Positions 8,507-16,825 of a stretch of 64,000 nt of DNA are shown here, piece by piece. The DNA is from Mesosutterella multiformis (lineage in GTDB: Bacteria > Pseudomonadota > Gammaproteobacteria > Burkholderiales > Burkholderiaceae_F), in assembly GCF_003402575.1 (NCBI RefSeq), contig NZ_BGZJ01000001.1, positions 1,856,099-1,920,098 of the forward strand, given 5' to 3'. The stretch's first letter is position 1. Each line of letters starts with the position of its first letter. The notes beneath the pieces are model-generated. The model saw only the letters and a program-made list of their open reading frames with translations, had not been told where the DNA came from and searched no databases. The position numbers and the translations under genes are program-made.

Positions 8507-8858
8507 TGTCTTATCTCCTTATTGGAAGGGCCCGGAAAGAGTTCCCGGATCCATCCGTTTCCTGAGGGGTCGGACGGCAGCATTCAGGTTCCCCGCACCC
8601 GGACAGGCGATCAGCCCGGAAGATTTCCGGCCCGATCCCTGTCCATCTCGGGTAATAACGATTATAGGAAGCGGGGCTTCCGTAAATCGTTAAGAAAACT
8701 CCATCCATTGCTACAAAAAACTCTGAACCGTAATAAAAACGAAAGTCCCGGATCCGGCCCGTTATCGGGACCTGAATCCGGGAGCTCTGAGCATAACCGT
8801 TATAGGCGCCGCGCGGGAGGTCAGACTGACCGCACGCGGCGCCGTCTGATCATGCCGC
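8507..8858. other. Intergenic region, 352 bp, with a nested hairpin
   Basis: No gene seen. It probably holds the NifX-like promoter at its left and the end of the aldehyde dehydrogenase transcript at its right. The only structure is the inverted repeat at 8805-8843. Confidence 0.5.
8805..8843. repeat. Nested inverted repeat downstream of the aldehyde dehydrogenase
   Basis: GGCGCCGCG (8805-8813) and CGCGGCGCC (8835-8843) form a perfect 9-bp stem. Within it GGTCAG-A-CTGACC forms a second small hairpin. There is no T-run, so it is not a classical terminator, but it may end or stabilise the aldehyde dehydrogenase mRNA. Confidence 0.6.
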
Positions 8859-10334
8859 TCAGAACATACCCATACGCTTTTCGTTAAGCGAAATGAAGAT
8901 GTTCTTCGTCTGGGTGTAGGCAGACAGAATCGAGAGATAGGTCTCGCGGCCGATACCAGACTGCTTGTAGCCGCCGAACGGGGCGTGAGCCGGCAGTTCG
9001 TTATAGGTGTTCACCCACATACGGCCGGTGTGAACGCCGCGGGCCACACGGATCGCGCGGTTGATATCCTGCGTCCAGACAGCGCCGCCAAGACCGTAGA
9101 CCGAGTCGTTCGCGATCGCGAGCGCTTCTTCTTCGGTGTGGAACTTGATCACCACGGCAACCGGTCCGAAGATTTCTTCCTGCGCGACGCGCATATCGGG
9201 GGTCACATCGCCGAGCAGCGTCGGAGCCATGAAGCAGCCCTTGTCGAGACCGTCTTCCGTCAGACGGCGGCCGCCGGTAATCACGGTAGCGCCCTCTTCC
9301 TTACCGATATCGACATAGCTGAGAACCTTCTTCAGCTGACGCTCATCAACGAGAGCGCCGACCTGCACGCCTTCTTCCCACGGACGGCCCACCTTCACAG
9401 CCTCGAATTCCTTCTTCAGGGCAGCGATGAACTTGTCATAGATCGTGTCCTGAACGAGGATGCGGGAGCCGGCGCAGCAGACCTGGCCCTGATTGAAGAG
9501 GATGCCCATCTGAGCGCCTTCGAGCGCCTTATCAAAGTTGCAGTCGTCGAAGATGATGTTCGCGGACTTGCCGCCGAGTTCGAGCGTCGCCGGGATGATG
9601 CGCTTCGCAGCGGCAAGACCCACATTGCGGCCCACTTCGGTGGAACCGGTGAAGGCGAGCTTCGCGAAGCCCGGATGCTCAAGGATCGCCTGGCCAGCCA
9701 CGCGGCCGGAACCCGGGAGCACGTTCACGACGCCGGCCGGAAGGATGTCCTTCAGGAGCTTCGCGAGTTCAAGAATGGAGAGCGGCGTGTCAGAAGCCGG
9801 CTTGATCACGACCGTATCGCCGGCAGCGAGCGCCGGGGCGAGCTTCCAGCAGGCCATCAGATACGGGAAGTTCCACGGAATGATCTGACCCACAACGCCG
9901 AGCGGCTCGTGAAGCACGAGGGAGAGCGTGTTTTCGTCAATCTGGGCGGCACGGCCTTCGGCGGCGCGCAGAACGCCGGCGAAGTAGCGGAAGTGATCGG
10001 CACCGGCCGGAATATCGATATTGCGGGTCTCACGGAAGGGCTTGCCGTTATCGAGCATTTCCACCGTGGCAAGACGCTCAACGTTCGCGTCGATCGCGTC
10101 CGCGATCTTCAGAAGCAGAGCGGCACGCTCAGCAGGCGACGTCTTGCTCCAGGTCTTGAACGCTTCAGTAGCGACCTTGACCGCGCGGTCCACGTCTTCC
10201 GGGGTCGCGGCAGACACATCGGCGAGCTTTTCGCCGTTTGCCGGACACACGGTCGCGAAAGTCTTTCCGTCAGAGGACGGCACGAATTCGTTATTGATGA
10301 ATAGACCGTAGGACGCATCACAAATGTTGTTCAT
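8859..10334 (-). CDS. NAD(P)-dependent aldehyde dehydrogenase
   Basis: About 491 residues, full-length ALDH superfamily. IIPWNFPYLMACWK is the substrate/cofactor channel, then FTGSTEVGR (NAD-binding turn), LELGGKSAN (general-base Glu) and GQVCCAGSR with the catalytic Cys near residue 286. EEIFGPV and APFGGYKQSGIGRE follow. It resembles broad-specificity acetaldehyde/short-chain dehydrogenases of the AldB/ExaC type. The ATG at 10332-10334 is chosen because AGGAG lies 5 bases upstream; a GTG two codons earlier overlaps that RBS. Probably cytosolic and monocistronic; the physiological substrate cannot be read from sequence. Confidence 0.9.
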   Translation of the reverse strand: MNNICDASYGLFINNEFVPSSDGKTFATVCPANGEKLADVSAATPEDVDRAVKVATEAFKTWSKTSPAERAALLLKIADAIDANVERLATVEMLDNGKPFRETRNIDIPAGADHFRYFAGVLRAAEGRAAQIDENTLSLVLHEPLGVVGQIIPWNFPYLMACWKLAPALAAGDTVVIKPASDTPLSILELAKLLKDILPAGVVNVLPGSGRVAGQAILEHPGFAKLAFTGSTEVGRNVGLAAAKRIIPATLELGGKSANIIFDDCNFDKALEGAQMGILFNQGQVCCAGSRILVQDTIYDKFIAALKKEFEAVKVGRPWEEGVQVGALVDERQLKKVLSYVDIGKEEGATVITGGRRLTEDGLDKGCFMAPTLLGDVTPDMRVAQEEIFGPVAVVIKFHTEEEALAIANDSVYGLGGAVWTQDINRAIRVARGVHTGRMWVNTYNELPAHAPFGGYKQSGIGRETYLSILSAYTQTKNIFISLNEKRMGMF

Positions 10335-10866
10335 AAACACTCCTCATGTTAAGCGGGGTCCGCTCTTCCCCTGCCCTGGAGCCGCGCGGTGACCGCGCTC
10401 ACTCCGCCGGCATCCCGGCTAAGAGCTAGTGGCAAACCCTCAATTAGACGATACTACTCCGTCTTTTCTCAAATGTCTGAAACGATTCTAGGCAAACTGG
10501 AAAAAAGTGGGAGGCCTTTTTCCGTGACTAAAAAAGGGGACATGTGCTTAGATCAATAATGCGGTTTCCTTAATTTTTTCTTAATTGAAAACAGAGATGT
10601 AACACGAAATGAAATAAGTGAAAATCCTTAAGGCGTAATGAATTTCCGTCTTCGGAGCGTTTTCGGCGGCTCCCCGACGCAGCCCTCCAGACCCCGTCAG
10701 ACGGGGATTTTTTGCATTTGAGAATCATTAGCAATCAATAACTTCCGACAGCCGACTGACCCCGGCGGATGTTTTCCCTGCTGTCAAAAACTGTCCCGCT
10801 CCTACCAAATTTAGGGTAGTCTCACTTCGTTGAAAAGTTTTCTGACACAGATCCGCTGAACCCGTT
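10335..10866. other. Intergenic region, 532 bp, with an orphan terminator
   Basis: No protein gene seen. The left half is the upstream region of the aldehyde dehydrogenase. The right half leads to the transposase-like gene and contains a plus-strand terminator at 10692-10716 with no plus-strand gene before it. Confidence 0.5.
10692..10716 (+). terminator. Orphan rho-independent terminator (possible small RNA 3' end)
   Basis: CCCCGTCAGACGGGG followed by ATTTTTT. No plus-strand ORF precedes it within 350 bases, so it may end a small RNA, or a leader before the gene at 10867. Confidence 0.6.
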
Positions 10867-11997
10867 ATGGCTGAGAAGAAGATTTCCGCAAAATCAGAAC
10901 CCCGGTCCCGCCGCAGGGGCGGCCCGGAGACGGACTCTCTCGTTCAGATTCTCCTCAACTCCTACAAAGGGTCGGATGCCGGGCTGCCGCCTGAGCTTGA
11001 AACCCTGAAAGAGGAACTCCAGGGAGAACTCGATTCCCCGCGGCTCCTTAATCCCGGAAAGCCTCTCGATCATCACTCCATGGGCCTTTTTCCCCAGATC
11101 GAAAAAGAAGCGTACCGGCTCTCTCGGAGCGGAAAAACAGATACTGAAATCCACGACTCCATACTGTCCCGCCACGGCACCCGGGTGACGCGGGAATTTA
11201 TTGAGGCCGCGGTCGGGAAACTGCAAAGCGGCGCGGATCTATGGAGCGAGGGACCCGTGCCGGAGACGCTTCCCATCCTCTTCATCAAGCCCATCAAAGT
11301 GCGGAAGCAGGACGGCGGCCGCGTGACCGAGCTCCTCGCGGCACTCGCCTTTTCGTTTGATAAGAAGGGCGTTCCGGTATCGCTTGGCGGCTGGATCGCC
11401 GGAAACGCGATTGAGATTCCGAAATCGGTTTTCACGTCGCTTCGTGTCCGGGGGCTCATGGACGCCGCTTTTATCGCCGTGCCGCCCGACGACACGGAGC
11501 CCTTCTGGTCTGACGCGGCGCAGCGTTTCTTCCCGCAGGCCACGATCATCCAGGATCTGTCCGCCGTGTTTTACCCGCTCACGTTTCCCTTCGCGAAGAT
11601 CAGCAAGGCGCGGTTCACAAAGGAACGGCACCGGATCGCCTCCGCCGTCACGGAGGAAGACTGGGGAGAGGCGAGCGGCACACTGAACACCGCGGCAGCT
11701 GACTGGGGACAGGTGAATCCCGCGCTCGGAGCCGCGCTTCACTTCGCGATTCCGGTCCTCCTCTCACTCTTCTCGCTTCCCGCCCCGATCCGGCGCGCGG
11801 TGCTTCAGGGAATCGATATGCACCCGATCGCGGATGAGATGATCGCTCAGGAGAAATTCCGTCAGACCGGGCTGCGGGCAGACCCCATGAAGCGGCTTTA
11901 CTTCGCACAGCTGCACAGCGAACCCGACTGGGCAAAGCCCGTCACACGGTTCAGCCAGGTGCTCCGGGAAATCGGAAAACTTTCCAAAGCTTCCTGA
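10867..11997 (+). CDS. Mutator/IS256-transposase-derived protein lacking the catalytic triad (possible domesticated transposase)
   Basis: 376 residues, intact. It aligns by eye with the IS256 transposase encoded at 47023-48270 from about residue 75 to 325: IHDSILSRHGTRVTREFIEAAV matches IQGFLYDEYGMETSAEFISDV; VFTSLRVRGLMDAAFIAV matches VFTELKNRGVSDILIAV; PIRRAV matches NIRRLI. In that alignment the transposase acids D176, D243 and E351 fall on K141, P207 and H319, so DNA cleavage is not expected. The N-terminus (RSRRRGG) is basic and the C-terminus differs. GC and codon use match the host genes, suggesting long residence. No terminal inverted repeats flank it and no clear RBS precedes the ATG. 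A DNA-binding or regulatory role is possible but speculative. Confidence 0.75.
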   Translation: MAEKKISAKSEPRSRRRGGPETDSLVQILLNSYKGSDAGLPPELETLKEELQGELDSPRLLNPGKPLDHHSMGLFPQIEKEAYRLSRSGKTDTEIHDSILSRHGTRVTREFIEAAVGKLQSGADLWSEGPVPETLPILFIKPIKVRKQDGGRVTELLAALAFSFDKKGVPVSLGGWIAGNAIEIPKSVFTSLRVRGLMDAAFIAVPPDDTEPFWSDAAQRFFPQATIIQDLSAVFYPLTFPFAKISKARFTKERHRIASAVTEEDWGEASGTLNTAAADWGQVNPALGAALHFAIPVLLSLFSLPAPIRRAVLQGIDMHPIADEMIAQEKFRQTGLRADPMKRLYFAQLHSEPDWAKPVTRFSQVLREIGKLSKAS

Positions 11998-12024
11998 TGT
12001 CTTCCGCGGCTCCCGCTCCCGGCC

Positions 12025-12073
12025 ATAAAAAATGGGGTGCGTTCTGATCACTCACCTGTTCAGAACGCACCCC
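12025..12073 (-). terminator. Strong terminator of the phosphate operon
   Basis: GGGGTGCGTTCTGA (12034-12047) and TCAGAACGCACCCC (12060-12073) are a perfect 14-bp inverted repeat. On the minus strand it is followed by ATTTTTT. It lies about 200 bases beyond the last gene of the operon. The plus strand lacks a T-run, so it is not a good terminator for the gene ending at 11997. Confidence 0.8.
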
Positions 12074-12273
12074 GCGCTCAGCGGCCTCTCAGGGCAAGCA
12101 AGAGACCGCTTCACTCAAAAAGCTTCCGAAGGCCTGACCACCATCAACCTCCTCCGAAAGCGTTCCCCCTGGAAAGCCCAGGGTTCGGAAAAATCCCGGA
12201 GCTTTCAGCTGTGCGGCCAGCGTCCGGTCCGAACGGGTCGCCGGGAAGGGCCGCATTTCCTGCGAACGAAAAA

Positions 12274-12846
12274 TCAGGAATTTGCCGTCCTGGACACCGC
12301 GATCGCGACTTCGGTCGGCACCGGTTCGGAAGCCTTCACGGGCTTCTTCTCAGACTTCGGTTCCGGCTGAGCGGCTGCCTGAGGCTCCACCCCGGCTTCA
12401 GTCTGCGGAACAGCGTCTTTCGCCGCTTTCTCCGCCTTCTTCGCCTCCTGGCGGGCTTTTTTAGCCGCTTTCTCAGCCGCCTCACGGTCCGCCTTCTCAG
12501 CCTTCTTCGCGGCTTTCAGGCGCTCCTTTTCCTTCTCTTTCTCTTCACGCTCAAGCTCCGCGAGAACCTTTTCGTTCTTCTTCGCCTGACGGGCGGCGGC
12601 CTTTTCAGCCGCGCGGCGCTCCTCACGTTCCTCGAGATACTCCATCAGTTCGTCAACTGTCGCGAAAACATCATGCGGCTCGTCAACCACCTTGCCTTCG
12701 ATATGCTGCTTCGCGACCTGCGCGAGGAACAGCATGAGTCCGGTTTCGATCGAAAGCCCTGCCTCACGGAAAGCCTCTTCCGCCGCGTCATAGAGGTCAT
12801 GCTCCAGCTTGAAGCGGATTTCAGCGCGACCATGCTTCTTTGTCAT
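12274..12846 (-). CDS. RelB/DinJ-like N-terminal domain with long Lys/Ala/Glu-rich tail
   Basis: 190 residues. The first 50 (RFKLEHDLYDAAEEAFREAGLSIETGLMLFLAQVAKQ) resemble the ribbon-helix-helix of RelB/DinJ antitoxins. Residues about 70-145 are almost only K, A, E and R and should form a long charged helix or coiled coil, followed by a Pro/Ala/Glu-rich end. It overlaps the upstream PiT gene by ATGA, so the two are translationally coupled, with AAGGA as RBS. No toxin gene is next to it. Role unknown: a DNA-binding regulator or a partner of the permease's cytosolic tail are guesses from context. Confidence 0.7.
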   Translation of the reverse strand: MTKKHGRAEIRFKLEHDLYDAAEEAFREAGLSIETGLMLFLAQVAKQHIEGKVVDEPHDVFATVDELMEYLEEREERRAAEKAAARQAKKNEKVLAELEREEKEKEKERLKAAKKAEKADREAAEKAAKKARQEAKKAEKAAKDAVPQTEAGVEPQAAAQPEPKSEKKPVKASEPVPTEVAIAVSRTANS

Positions 12847-15236
12847 AATTTCGTTTCCTTATTCACAAACGGTGCGGAGAGTCTCACAGGGGTATCAGCC
12901 ATCATGGCGGATCCCGTCACAGCGCCCTTTCGGGTGCCAGGGAAAACCGGGCGGCCCGAGTTTTCAGGGACAGCCGCCGAGTGCGCTTCATTCAGCACAT
13001 CGAGCTTTTCCTTCCGGCACACCTGATTCAGGTGCCACTGCAGCGTCACCACAATTTCGTAGCGGTTAATGAGTTCCCGGACAAACTGCACGAGGACGAG
13101 GTAGAGCTCGGAGCCGCGAAGCGACAGACCAAAGCGGTTCACGTCGGAAAGCACCGCCTCCTGGCTCTGATCCACAAGCTCAGAGAGGTTCTTCATCCGG
13201 GTGTGCAGCGGTGTGAGGTCGCCGCCCACCTTGCAGAAGGTCGCCACATCGCGCCGCGCCGCATCCACTTCAACAGAAAGCCGCTTCAGGTATTCAGCGA
13301 GTTCACCCGTAAAGACCCGGTGACGGTTCGCGACATGGTCCCGCGTGAGAGTCGACGTGCGGACAAGGGTACGGGCGATTTCACGCATGCCGGTGAAGCT
13401 GCGGTAGTAGAAGTACTTCGCATCGCTGTCCGCGCGGTCCGTCGGATGCTTTGCCATCTGGTAGTAAAGCGAGCGCTTTTCGGTGAGCTCATCGAGGCAT
13501 TCACTTGCGCGGTTCACGACGCGGCGGAGCGTCCGCTCATCGTCATTCAGGAAGCCGTAGACCATCGCGCCGTAGAGTTCAGAGGCGTTATCAAAGTGGC
13601 GCGGAATTTCGTGGTCGAGCATCGTGCGGATGCCGTCACGGTCCGTAAGACGGATTCTTTCCTTCTCGGCTTCTTCAACCTTGTTCGGCCAGAAGTTCGT
13701 CTTCACGATGACAGCGATCGCGATCACCATCAGAAGGACAGAAACCACTTCGCCGCCCTTAAGCACCAGGGTCGCGGCGATCGCCGCGGCAACGAACGCG
13801 GAGAAAGCGGTGACAAACCAGCCGGAAATCACGGTGATCACACCGGACACGCGGTACACAGCCGTTTCACGGTCCCAGGCACGATCCGCAAACGACGACC
13901 CCATCGCCACCATGAAGGTCACGTAAGTGGTCGAAAGCGGAAGCTTGAGGGACGTCGCGGACGCGATCAGAATCGCGGACACGATGAGGTTAAGAGACGC
14001 GCGGATATAGTCAAACGGGAGCACATCCTCACCCTTCTCTACCGGCTTCGGTTCGAAGCGGCTCGCGAGGAACTTGAGGAACGGCTTCGGGAGGACTGAG
14101 GTGAGGAAGGCACCGAACTTCATCGCGCCCTTCACCACGATACGGCCAGGAAGCGTCGCGCCGAACTGTTCCTTTTCGCCCGCGGCGGAGGAGCTGAGGT
14201 TCACGGAGGTTTCAATCACGTGACGGGCGCTCTTCGAAGTGAAAAGCGTGATCACCATGATGACACCCGAGAGGAGAAGCAGCGCAGTCGGTGCGGGGAT
14301 CGCCTGTTCGAGACCCGCCATCGTGAAGGTGGAGGCCGAAGCGCCGGCACCGGCCGCTTCAAAGATGTGAGCGCTGTCGAGCGCCGCGATCGGCACACCG
14401 ACGAAGTTCACGAGGTCGTTCCCGGCAAACGCGAAGGCCAGAGCGAAAGTACCGGCAAGAATGATGATCCGGAAAACGTTCGTCTTAAAGAACATCATCC
14501 CGAGCTGCAGGAGAATCGAGCAGACAACGAAGATCCCGAGCACGAGTTCCGTACCGTAGGCATCGAGGAACGCGAGCACGTCAGGCGTCATGAAGGAAGC
14601 GCCTTTCGCCCCCTTCATCACGAGGAAGTAGAAGATCATCGCGAGCGAAAAACCGCCGTAGATGCCGCCGAGCTTCTTGAAGAGACGGTCATAGCGGAAG
14701 GTGAAGATCACGCGGGTGATCCACTGCACGATGACGCCTGCGAGGAACGCGACAACGACCGAGACGAGAATCGCGGAAATCATTCCGAGCGCCTTCGAGT
14801 CATTGATATAAGCGCCGAACCCAAGAGCGGACTCACCGTTCTGGATCAGACGGTTGATCGCCACACCGGCCGCCGCGCCGAGAAGCTCGAACACGATCGA
14901 GACCGTGGTCGAGGTGGGAAGGCCCATCTTATTGAAGACGTTCAGCAGCAGGACGTCTGTCACCATCACCGCGAAGTAAATGGCAATCACGTCAGAGAAC
15001 GAGAACATCGAGGGATGGAAGACGCCGCTTCGGGCAATCTCCATCATGCCGCCTGAGAACGTCGCGCCGAGCAGCACGCCGACCGCAGCCACGCCGAGCA
15101 CCACCTTGAAGGGGGCGATGCGGCTGCCGACCGCGGAATTCAGGAAGTTGACGGCGTCGTTACTGACGCCCACGAAAAGGTCCACCGCGGCGAGAATCGC
15201 GAGGAACACGAGCAGAACTAGAAAGAATGTATCCAT
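12843..15236 (-). CDS. PiT-family inorganic phosphate transporter with C-terminal PhoU-like domain
   Basis: 797 residues. The first 525 or so are hydrophobic with about 12 membrane segments and both halves of the PiT signature: GVSNDAVNFLNSAVGS near residue 24 and FAGNDLVNFVGVPIAAL in the second half, with PTSTTVSIVFELLGAA and LPLSTTYVTFMVAMGSS. Residues about 540-760 form a soluble helical region (EIPRHFDNASELYGAMVYGFLNDDERTLRRV) resembling PhoU. The final 40 are low-complexity. PiT proteins move metal-phosphate driven by protons or sodium; PhoU-like tails are thought to gate or signal. A Pho-box array lies upstream and a RelB-like gene is coupled downstream. It starts at an ATG about 160 bases from the Pho array. 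Confidence 0.85.
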   Translation of the reverse strand: MDTFFLVLLVFLAILAAVDLFVGVSNDAVNFLNSAVGSRIAPFKVVLGVAAVGVLLGATFSGGMMEIARSGVFHPSMFSFSDVIAIYFAVMVTDVLLLNVFNKMGLPTSTTVSIVFELLGAAAGVAINRLIQNGESALGFGAYINDSKALGMISAILVSVVVAFLAGVIVQWITRVIFTFRYDRLFKKLGGIYGGFSLAMIFYFLVMKGAKGASFMTPDVLAFLDAYGTELVLGIFVVCSILLQLGMMFFKTNVFRIIILAGTFALAFAFAGNDLVNFVGVPIAALDSAHIFEAAGAGASASTFTMAGLEQAIPAPTALLLLSGVIMVITLFTSKSARHVIETSVNLSSSAAGEKEQFGATLPGRIVVKGAMKFGAFLTSVLPKPFLKFLASRFEPKPVEKGEDVLPFDYIRASLNLIVSAILIASATSLKLPLSTTYVTFMVAMGSSFADRAWDRETAVYRVSGVITVISGWFVTAFSAFVAAAIAATLVLKGGEVVSVLLMVIAIAVIVKTNFWPNKVEEAEKERIRLTDRDGIRTMLDHEIPRHFDNASELYGAMVYGFLNDDERTLRRVVNRASECLDELTEKRSLYYQMAKHPTDRADSDAKYFYYRSFTGMREIARTLVRTSTLTRDHVANRHRVFTGELAEYLKRLSVEVDAARRDVATFCKVGGDLTPLHTRMKNLSELVDQSQEAVLSDVNRFGLSLRGSELYLVLVQFVRELINRYEIVVTLQWHLNQVCRKEKLDVLNEAHSAAVPENSGRPVFPGTRKGAVTGSAMMADTPVRLSAPFVNKETKL

Positions 15237-15598
15237 AATGGTGAGTGATGGAAGTAGGAATCTGTTGTCGGAAGCAGGAGATCAGGCCCGTCAGCTGCCA
15301 GTCTTTTACTTGCCCATAAAAAACCGGTAAGGCCCGCTCCGCCTCCATTAGCGGTGCTGAGTATGCCGGGCGAATATGTCAGAAAGGCTTCAGCGAGATG
15401 ACGGTTCCGTGACAGAAATATGACGGAATCATGACAGCGAACGGAATCAATCAGTTACGAAAACTGAATTCGTCAAAAAATGTCTCGGAAATCTGGCCTG
15501 AACAGTAAAAAAAGGAACGGCCCCGGCGGAAATCCGCGCTCAGACTCTGATGGCATCCATTCAGAAAGCCGTTTCAGGTATCAGGAGGAAACCACATC
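15237..15598. other. Divergent regulatory region between the phosphate operon and tag
   Basis: No coding sequence. It contains the Pho-box array at 15398-15437 and the promoters of both divergent genes. tag has an AGGAGG RBS at its right end. Confidence 0.6.
15398..15437 (-). promoter_or_regulatory. Pho-box array: four half-sites at exact 11-bp spacing
   Basis: On the minus strand CTGTCAT, CCGTCAT, CTGTCAC and CCGTCAT occur in tandem; the plus-strand (A/G)TGAC cores start at 15398, 15409, 15420 and 15431. PhoB binds tandem CTGTCAT repeats with 11-bp period, so this is a double PHO box. Its position upstream of the PiT gene fits induction by phosphate starvation; the divergent tag gene could also be affected. 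Confidence 0.85.
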
Positions 15599-16216
15599 AT
15601 GACAAACGACCGCTGCTGCGCCTGGGGAGCCTCGGGATCCCTCGCGATGCGCGCGTATCACGACACCGAGTGGGGTGTGCCGACGATTGACGAAAAGCGT
15701 CTCTTTGAGTTTCTGGTTCTGGAATCCGCTCAGGCCGGCCTCTCCTGGTCCACGATCCTCGGAAGACGTGAGGGATACCGGAAAGCGTTCGCCGGGTTTG
15801 ATCCGGAAACGGTCGCGTCCTTCGGTGAGGCGGACGTCAATCGGCTGCTCCTCGATCCCGGCATCATCCGAAACCGGATGAAAATCGAAGCGGCGATTAC
15901 GAACGCCCGGACACTCATTGATATCCGGGAGAAAACCGGGTCCTTTGTCCGCTGGTACTGGAGCTTCACGGATGGATGGCCGATTGAGAACGCGTGGACG
16001 GATGAGTCGCAGGTGCCGCCCTCCACACCGTTCTCCGACCGGGTCGCGAAGGAATTCAAGGCGAGAGGATTCCGGTTCCTTGGCACCACGATCCTCTACT
16101 CCTTTATGCAGGCAACCGGCATGGTGAATGATCACGTAACGCGCTGCAGCCGGTACGAACCCATACGAGCACTCGGGCTATCGTTCGGAAAAAATTTTTC
16201 TTCCTCTATAGGCTAG
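15599..16216 (+). CDS. tag: DNA-3-methyladenine glycosylase I
   Basis: 205 residues. The zinc-snap ligands of the Tag family are visible: Cys at the start (RCCAWG), His in AYHDTEWG, and His/Cys in NDHVTRCSRY near the end. LFEFLVLESAQAGLSWSTILGRREGYRKAF is the helix-hairpin-helix core typical of Tag. It removes 3-methyladenine from alkylated DNA to start base-excision repair. RBS AGGAGG lies about 11 bases before the ATG. The C-terminal extension after residue 195 is short and unconserved. Confidence 0.93.
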   Translation: MTNDRCCAWGASGSLAMRAYHDTEWGVPTIDEKRLFEFLVLESAQAGLSWSTILGRREGYRKAFAGFDPETVASFGEADVNRLLLDPGIIRNRMKIEAAITNARTLIDIREKTGSFVRWYWSFTDGWPIENAWTDESQVPPSTPFSDRVAKEFKARGFRFLGTTILYSFMQATGMVNDHVTRCSRYEPIRALGLSFGKNFSSSIG

Positions 16217-16284
16217 AGACAATACCGAAAGAGTGTCTTTGCGCTAGTCTTTCCATCGAACTGTTTTTCTGTAAGGAGAAAACC

Positions 16285-16788
16285 ATGGAATTCCGTGAAA
16301 CGCTGGCCCGGCGTCATTCTTCAAGAGCCTATGAGGCGACGCCGGTGTCGGATGAAGCTCTGGACACGATTCTTGCCGCGGGCCGCGCGGCTCCGGTCGG
16401 CATGGGGGAATACGGCACTGTGCACCTGACGGTAGTCACCGGAAGCGAAAAAATGGCGGAACTCCGGAAATTCTTCATGGCTTCAGAAAGCCACGACCCG
16501 CTTTACGGCGCTCCCGCCTTCATCGTGGTTTCCGCGAAGCCCGGCACTGTGGGAACGCTTGACGCCGGCGCGATCATTGAAAATATGCTTCTTGCCGCGG
16601 CGGATCTCGGACTCGGAACCTGCTTCATCGCGGGCTGCCTTCTCGGAACGAAAGACCCCGCGAAACTCCGCTCGATCCTTCAGATCCCCGAGGGATTTGA
16701 AGTGAAGTCCGGCATCACGCTGGGACACGCGGCAGACTCTGCTCCCGCGAAGACGCTCGCCGAACGCTTCAGCTGCACCCGTCTCTGA
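16285..16788 (+). CDS. Nitroreductase-family FMN oxidoreductase
   Basis: 167 residues, at the short end of the family. MEFRETLARRHSSRAYEATPVSDEALDTILAAGRAAPVG is the N-terminal FMN phosphate-binding region (R-x-S-x-R). DAGAIIENMLLAAADLGLGTCFIAG is the second conserved block, then PEGFEVKSGITLGHA. Likely reduces nitro compounds, quinones or flavin with NAD(P)H in the cytosol; substrate unknown. RBS AAGGAG lies 7 bases before the ATG. An ACT-domain gene and another nitroreductase follow on the same strand. Confidence 0.88.
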   Translation: MEFRETLARRHSSRAYEATPVSDEALDTILAAGRAAPVGMGEYGTVHLTVVTGSEKMAELRKFFMASESHDPLYGAPAFIVVSAKPGTVGTLDAGAIIENMLLAAADLGLGTCFIAGCLLGTKDPAKLRSILQIPEGFEVKSGITLGHAADSAPAKTLAERFSCTRL

Positions 16789-16825
16789 TCAGAGACTCCC
16801 CCAGGAAATAAAAAAAGAGACTCCG

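Noticed and set aside
8985..10304. 439-codon plus-strand open frame
   Set aside because: Antisense shadow of the aldehyde dehydrogenase; composition is biased by the opposite strand and no family features are present.
12981..14099. 372-codon plus-strand open frame
   Set aside because: Shadow of the PiT-PhoU gene, which has clear family motifs on the other strand.
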